Shown here: positions 60,601 through 64,000 of the stretch, in pieces
Layout of the letters: every line of letters begins with the position of its first letter
How positions within the stretch are numbered: the stretch's first letter is position 1
NCBI RefSeq assembly: GCF_030506325.1
Contig: NZ_CP120683.1
Span: 5,159,001-5,223,000, forward strand
DNA from: Tunicatimonas pelagia
GTDB taxonomy: Bacteria; Bacteroidota; Bacteroidia; Cytophagales; Cyclobacteriaceae
Direction of reading: 5' to 3'
Length of the DNA: 64,000 nt
Position numbers and translations under genes: made by a program
Notes under the pieces: model-generated
Databases searched by the model: none
Seen by the model: the letters and a program-made list of their open reading frames with translations, nothing else
Told to the model about the DNA's origin: nothing

Positions 60601-63326
60601 GCGTATGCGATCCAGAATCAGGACACTGTACCGGAAAAATTATTTACTTGGATTCACCTTACGCACGAGAGGGAGAAGACCAGTCCGATGGAGCTACAAT
60701 GCTTACTTTTTCTTCCGATCAAGATAGCTATCAGGTAGAAGAAGAGGCTACGCTATACCTACCCGCTCAGGCCGGAAGTCGCTTTCTGATAAGTTTGGAG
60801 AACGGTAGTCAGATTTTGGAAACAAATTGGTTGGAAGTTGAAGAAAGTGATGTGGCGAGCGATAGCAATGCGGTATTTACCTTTGAAGTGACCGAAGCAA
60901 TGGTGCCCAATGTATACGCTAACGTAACCATGCTACAACCCCACAAGCAGACTGCTAACGATTTGCCGATTCGGATGTACGGAGCCATCAACCTTAGTGT
61001 AGAAAATCCTGAAACCCATCTTGAGCCAATGATTGAGATTCCTACTGAATTAGAACCGGAAGGAGAGATGACTATCAATGTTTCTGAAGCGAACGAGCGG
61101 GAAATGGCGTATACCGTAGCGGTGGTGGATGAAGGACTGTTGGATATAACCAACTTTGCTACTCCCCAACCGCATACCTACTTCTACGCCCGAGAGGCAC
61201 TAGGAGTAAAAACCTGGGACTTATACGACTACGTAATCGGAGCCTACGGAGGTGAGCTAGAGCGAATTTTGGCGGTAGGTGGTGATGCGGAATTGGCAGA
61301 AATAAGCGACCGTAAGGCGAATCGATTTAGCCCGGTGGTGAAATTTTTAGGGCCATTCTATCTGGATGATGATGAAGTAAACGAGCATACCTTCACGCTG
61401 CCTAATTACGTAGGTTCGGTGCGGGTAATGGTAGTAGCCGCTTACGAAGGAGCCTACGGCAGTGCCGACACTACCACTACGGTGAGCAAGCCACTGATGG
61501 TACTCGGTACACTACCGCGCGTATTAAGTCCGGGAGAGGAAGTACAGTTGCCAGTTACAGTGTTTGCGATGGATAACTCGGTGAAAGATGTGCGGATCAA
61601 TGTGAATACTAATACGCTCATCAATCACCAGCGAACGAATAGTAGGGAAATGTTTTTTTCGGTGCCGGGCGACCGGATTACTGATTTTTCTTTGAAGACC
61701 ACACCGCAGGTGGGGATTGGAGAAGTACAGATTAATGCGGCGGCTGGCCCTAACCGAGCAGACTATACCATTGAACTGGACATACGAAATCCTAACCCAC
61801 CAATTACGCAAGCCATCACTAAGATTATTCCGAAAGGAACCAGCTGGAATGCTGCTTACGAAGCCATTGGAGTAGCCGGAACCAATCAGGCGGTATTGGA
61901 AGTGTCTAACATTCTACCTCTCAATCTAAGTCAGCGGTTAGAATACCTCATTCGCTATCCGCACGGTTGCATCGAGCAAACGGTTTCGGCAGCATTTCCG
62001 CAGTTATACCTTAACCAGATTGAAGAACTCGCCGAAGAAGAGCAGCTACGGATTGAAAACAACGTAAAACAGGCTATTGCCCGACTCAATTCTTTTTTAA
62101 CCAATGAAGGGGCCTTCGCCTACTGGCCGGGTAGCCAAGATGCCGATGAGTGGAGTACTAGTTATGCCGGACACTTTCTGCTAGAGGCTCAGCAGCAAGG
62201 CTACGCAATTCCGGTTGGGCTGATGCAAGCCTGGCAGAACTACCAGCGACGACGGGCTAACCAGTGGGGAGCTGGTTCGGGTTACGTTCGGGAAGAGCTG
62301 ATTCAGGCGTATCGCTTGTACACCTTGGCCTTAGCGGGAAATCCGGCACAAGGTGCTATGAATCGTTTAAGAGAGAAGGGAAATTTATCATTAACTGCGG
62401 TGTGGCGATTAGCCGCTGCTTACGCCCTCATCGGTCAGCCGGAAGTAGCTACTCAGACGATTAACGGTTTAGAGACAAACGTACCCAAGTACCAAGAAAA
62501 CTATGGTACCTACGGTTCGGCCTACCGCGATGAAGCAATGATACTGGAAACGCTCACGATTCTAGAGAAAAAAGTAGAAGCACTACGGCTGTACCAGCGA
62601 ATCTCTACTGCGTTGGGTAATGAGTCGGTGTGGATGAGTACCCAGACCACTGCTTTTTGCTTGTTGGCGGCTAGTAAGTACACTCAATCGGTGAATACCG
62701 ATCAGGAAATACAGTTTACGTACCAGATACCCGGTCGTCCGCTGAGCGAGGTTCGCTCGCAGATGTCGCTTGTGCAACGCCCACTAGATGTGCAGTCCGG
62801 ACGTCGTTATACAGCAAATGTTACTAACCAAACCGAGGGTGATTTGTACGCTCGGGTGGTTTTGCGGGGTACTCCTCCAATGGAAGAAGCTGAAGCTGTT
62901 GAAAATGGATTGCGGTTACAGATTAACTACAAAGATACCAATGGTGAACCCATTGAGCCGGAGAACATACTACAGGGTACCGATTTTTTAGCAGAAATCA
63001 CGGTGATTAACCCCGGCACCCAGGGCGATTTACAGCAATTGGCGTTAACCCATATTGTTCCTTCTGGCTGGGAGATCATCAACACTCGCTTGCAGAATAC
63101 ATCATCATTTTACCAACAAGATAGTTATGAGTATCAGGATATTCGCGATGATCGGGTGTATACCTATTTTGATCTATCGGCTGGAGAACGTAAAACATTC
63201 ACACTGGTACTGAATTCAGCTTACGTCGGGCGGTTTTATCAGCCCGGGATTTATTGCGAAGCTATGTACGATAATACGCTGAATGTGCGCTCTGAAGGCC
63301 GTTGGGTAGAAGTACAGCAACCGTAG
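57672..63326 (+). CDS. Bacterial alpha-2-macroglobulin, membrane-anchored
   Basis: 1884 residues. An N-terminal membrane helix (about 29-50, ITLAVGVGGIVLLIGLVIFL) anchors it instead of a lipobox. MG domains follow, with the MG/bait region and YGDRGVWRPGDSLHLNFILE (typical of bacterial A2M). The thioester motif GCIEQ (1432-1436) is intact, preceded by LEYLIRYPH and followed by the thiol-ester domain helices. A C-terminal MG10-like domain ends it. Such proteins trap invading proteases in the periplasm and often sit beside pbpC; no pbpC follows here, and the upstream side also lacks it. Confidence 0.95.
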   Translation: MDKIQAFLRQLLSEIRQQWFQLTFRQQIITLAVGVGGIVLLIGLVIFLASDKFPETDSVDPAFQAYISSYSSGVLSVESPVRVRLTTPAVDSTQVGQLVRQRLFQFAPEVEGEAYWADQQTIEFLPTESLKSGQRYRVNFDLEEVQEVPDAYESFAFSFQTIQQNYSVELVGLTAKNENELVKQELHGILLTADAAPATAVEQMLSAQQADRPLSVRWEHATDNRSHSFVIDEVVRQEDQSSVVVQSSGEPLSLQKSPSFTVDVPARSTFKLLNYRVVEVPEQYLELRFSDPLQPSQSLDGLIQLNQRERDEEDFRFIVDKNIVKMYLADRLTGTRSIIVNEGIRNTEGKSFPTTVELDVEFEAVKPAVRLLKAGVILPTTQGMVLPFEAVNLKSVDVTVVRVFEKNIAQFFQVNQYDGQQELRRVGQPVAQQEIPLNGSGVTDLGKWNRFTLDLQKLIEAEPGAVYQVIIGFRQHQAISSCENQSDQNEEYSFFASDDWSNADRMFWESYGDYYYTRNYNWEERDNPCSSSYYGGRRSVRKNLLVSNLGLIAKKEGDRQYRIAATNLQTTEPQSGVAIKLLDLQQQVLAEGSTDSDGWWQVAVEKQPFLAVAEENGQKSYLRLDDGTALSLSNFDVAGQLVAEGIKGFLYGDRGVWRPGDSLHLNFILEDRTERLPPNHPVVFELSNPQGQTAQRIVRTDHVGGIYNFSTATDPGAITGSWLAKVMVGGASFTKTVRIETVKPNRLRADLDFGTFRLLATDQRLTADLSVAWLNGATARNLRAQYELLLTPRPTTFAQYPGYHFDDPTAEFERERKEVFDGRVNSEGNASFQVDLSTEGSPPGRLDATFIGKVFEEGGNFSTDQQTLPYYPYRSYVGMKVPEGQGWGGSLNANKAHPIDVVVVDASGRSISGNDLEVSLYELEWRWWWDQSDRSLAQYVNNTYRKPIQSDIIDALDGTATWQLKVADNTWGRYLLRVCDPESGHCTGKIIYLDSPYAREGEDQSDGATMLTFSSDQDSYQVEEEATLYLPAQAGSRFLISLENGSQILETNWLEVEESDVASDSNAVFTFEVTEAMVPNVYANVTMLQPHKQTANDLPIRMYGAINLSVENPETHLEPMIEIPTELEPEGEMTINVSEANEREMAYTVAVVDEGLLDITNFATPQPHTYFYAREALGVKTWDLYDYVIGAYGGELERILAVGGDAELAEISDRKANRFSPVVKFLGPFYLDDDEVNEHTFTLPNYVGSVRVMVVAAYEGAYGSADTTTTVSKPLMVLGTLPRVLSPGEEVQLPVTVFAMDNSVKDVRINVNTNTLINHQRTNSREMFFSVPGDRITDFSLKTTPQVGIGEVQINAAAGPNRADYTIELDIRNPNPPITQAITKIIPKGTSWNAAYEAIGVAGTNQAVLEVSNILPLNLSQRLEYLIRYPHGCIEQTVSAAFPQLYLNQIEELAEEEQLRIENNVKQAIARLNSFLTNEGAFAYWPGSQDADEWSTSYAGHFLLEAQQQGYAIPVGLMQAWQNYQRRRANQWGAGSGYVREELIQAYRLYTLALAGNPAQGAMNRLREKGNLSLTAVWRLAAAYALIGQPEVATQTINGLETNVPKYQENYGTYGSAYRDEAMILETLTILEKKVEALRLYQRISTALGNESVWMSTQTTAFCLLAASKYTQSVNTDQEIQFTYQIPGRPLSEVRSQMSLVQRPLDVQSGRRYTANVTNQTEGDLYARVVLRGTPPMEEAEAVENGLRLQINYKDTNGEPIEPENILQGTDFLAEITVINPGTQGDLQQLALTHIVPSGWEIINTRLQNTSSFYQQDSYEYQDIRDDRVYTYFDLSAGERKTFTLVLNSAYVGRFYQPGIYCEAMYDNTLNVRSEGRWVEVQQP

Positions 63327-63370
63327 TAGTTTTATTGCTTATCGCGCATTTTTAAGATCGCTTTAAAACA

Positions 63371-63404
63371 AAAAAACCTACTTCGCAATGCGAGCAGGCT
63401 TTTC
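63371..63404. terminator. Likely bidirectional terminator after the macroglobulin gene
   Basis: CCTACTTCGC-AAT-GCGAGCAGG folds into a stem with one bulge and one mismatch; CTTTT follows on plus and a run of T follows on minus. It begins about 45 bases after the macroglobulin stop. The plus-strand T run is short, so strength is uncertain. Confidence 0.6.
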
Positions 63405-63608
63405 CAAAACTACCTAAACTATGAGAAACAATTCTACTGTCCTACTTAGGACTAACCGTAAGTAGAACATGTCTTCAGCGATGAAGACGTAACAAAGATG
63501 AGGGGTTTTCCTGGAATTGTATAATCATTTACTAGCTTTGCCTTACGGGTGTAAGAATTTTTTGAAGCCTGTTAATTTTTACTACGGTACACACCAAACC
63601 CTACATGA

Positions 63609-64000
63609 ATGCTAATACCGCTACACCCTTGGAACGTTAGCCCCACTGAAGCAGTGAAGATTCAGCGAGATATGCGGGAAAAGGTACGGCTCGAGCCTTT
63701 ATTTGATTCTGTTCAATACGTAGCCGGGGCTGATATTTCCTTTGATCGTGGTTCGGATGTGTTTCATGCGGGCATTGTTATTTTGCGATTACCCTCGCTT
63801 CAGGTGTGTGGGCACTCGCTAGTTACTACCAAATCTACCTTTCCCTACGTGCCGGGCTTGTTGTCGTTCCGAGAAATGCCGTCTTTGCTAGAAGCCTGGG
63901 ACCAATTGCCCACTAAACCGGATGTAGTAGTACTAGATGGGCACGGAATAGCGCACCCTCGTCGCTTAGGAATTGCTTCTCATTTTGGGCTTTGGGTCAA
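63609..64000 (+). CDS. nfi: Endonuclease V, N-terminal part
   Basis: The gene starts at ATG 63609 and continues beyond the window. The 130 visible codons contain the catalytic motifs of endonuclease V: VAGADISFD (metal-binding Asp), VPGLLSFREMP (the Glu of the second block), and VVVLDGHGIAHPRRLGIASH. It cleaves DNA or RNA one base 3' to deoxyinosine or inosine. It is a new transcription unit following the macroglobulin terminator. Confidence 0.93.
   Translation, partial: MLIPLHPWNVSPTEAVKIQRDMREKVRLEPLFDSVQYVAGADISFDRGSDVFHAGIVILRLPSLQVCGHSLVTTKSTFPYVPGLLSFREMPSLLEAWDQLPTKPDVVVLDGHGIAHPRRLGIASHFGLWV

Noticed and set aside
63371-63608. tRNA or other RNA gene after the macroglobulin gene
   Set aside because: No cloverleaf or TTCGA-type T-loop fits; the hairpin is better explained as a terminator.
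1-64000. CRISPR array, prophage or integrative element
   Set aside because: No regularly spaced identical repeats, phage structural genes, integrase or tRNA-flanked boundaries were seen.

Overview
The window looks like chromosomal DNA of a marine or soil-type Bacteroidota, most likely order Cytophagales. The signs are a SusC/SusD pair, further TonB-dependent and FadL-type outer-membrane proteins, many lipoproteins with LxxC boxes, few Shine-Dalgarno sequences, the Bacteroidota-type GlmU (alternative family), a NagB-PIG-L fusion, DUF1599 and DUF2911 proteins, and ProRS of the eukaryote-like type. No rRNA, tRNA, CRISPR array, prophage or plasmid backbone was found. Apart from one IS and two toxin-antitoxin modules it reads as a normal chromosomal segment.

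Layout. 1-6.3 kb: the end of a PQQ-type sugar dehydrogenase, a BLUF blue-light sensor, a GH43-like and a GH140-like glycosidase, and a WG-repeat protein. 6.4-7.1 kb: a UPF0175/DUF3368 toxin-antitoxin pair whose toxin is broken by an amber codon. 7.2-10.4 kb: floA, a short NfeD protein and proS. 10.5-13.6 kb: an unusual Gly/Phe- then Arg/Ser-rich lipoprotein and a FadL-like porin. 13.6-16.7 kb: aroK and a DoxX/MauE-like gene whose 3' end has been split and duplicated around an inserted DUF433/DUF5615 module. 16.7-19.9 kb: folP, cdaA (c-di-AMP synthase), a small conserved protein and murB. 20-29.5 kb: DUF2911 protein, glmS, a TonB-dependent receptor, a DUF2927-like lipoprotein, an alternative GlmU and NagB-PIG-L, together an amino-sugar/UDP-GlcNAc neighbourhood. 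30-34 kb: FAS1 lipoprotein, an IS630-family element with a -1 frameshift signal, and two lipoproteins. 34-35 kb: 1 kb without a gene. 35-38.5 kb: a helical protein, two tandem TonB-C-terminal/MORN-like paralogues and a beta-barrel protein. 38.6-42 kb: membrane protein, two CDF-type transporters and an orphan ABC-2 permease. 42-49.4 kb: retropepsin-like protein and a SusC-SusD-lipoprotein operon. 49.7-54 kb: transposase remnant, an RPE-like/CBS fusion, a GNAT, and an esterase-SDR-methyltransferase operon. 54-57.5 kb: LapA-like protein, a coiled-coil protein, and an ECF sigma factor with a C-terminal membrane helix, followed by a 62-residue protein and an MscS channel. 57.7-64 kb: an alpha-2-macroglobulin and the start of endonuclease V.

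The strongest observations are: (i) the toxin-antitoxin module inserted in the DoxX-like gene, bracketed by ~150-bp direct copies of the gene end; (ii) the Ru5P-epimerase-like/CBS fusion; (iii) the membrane-tailed sigma factor; and (iv) several families of intergenic imperfect palindromes, each built from its own short repeated word. Coordinates and translations come from reading the sequence; family names come from recognised motifs, with no database search.
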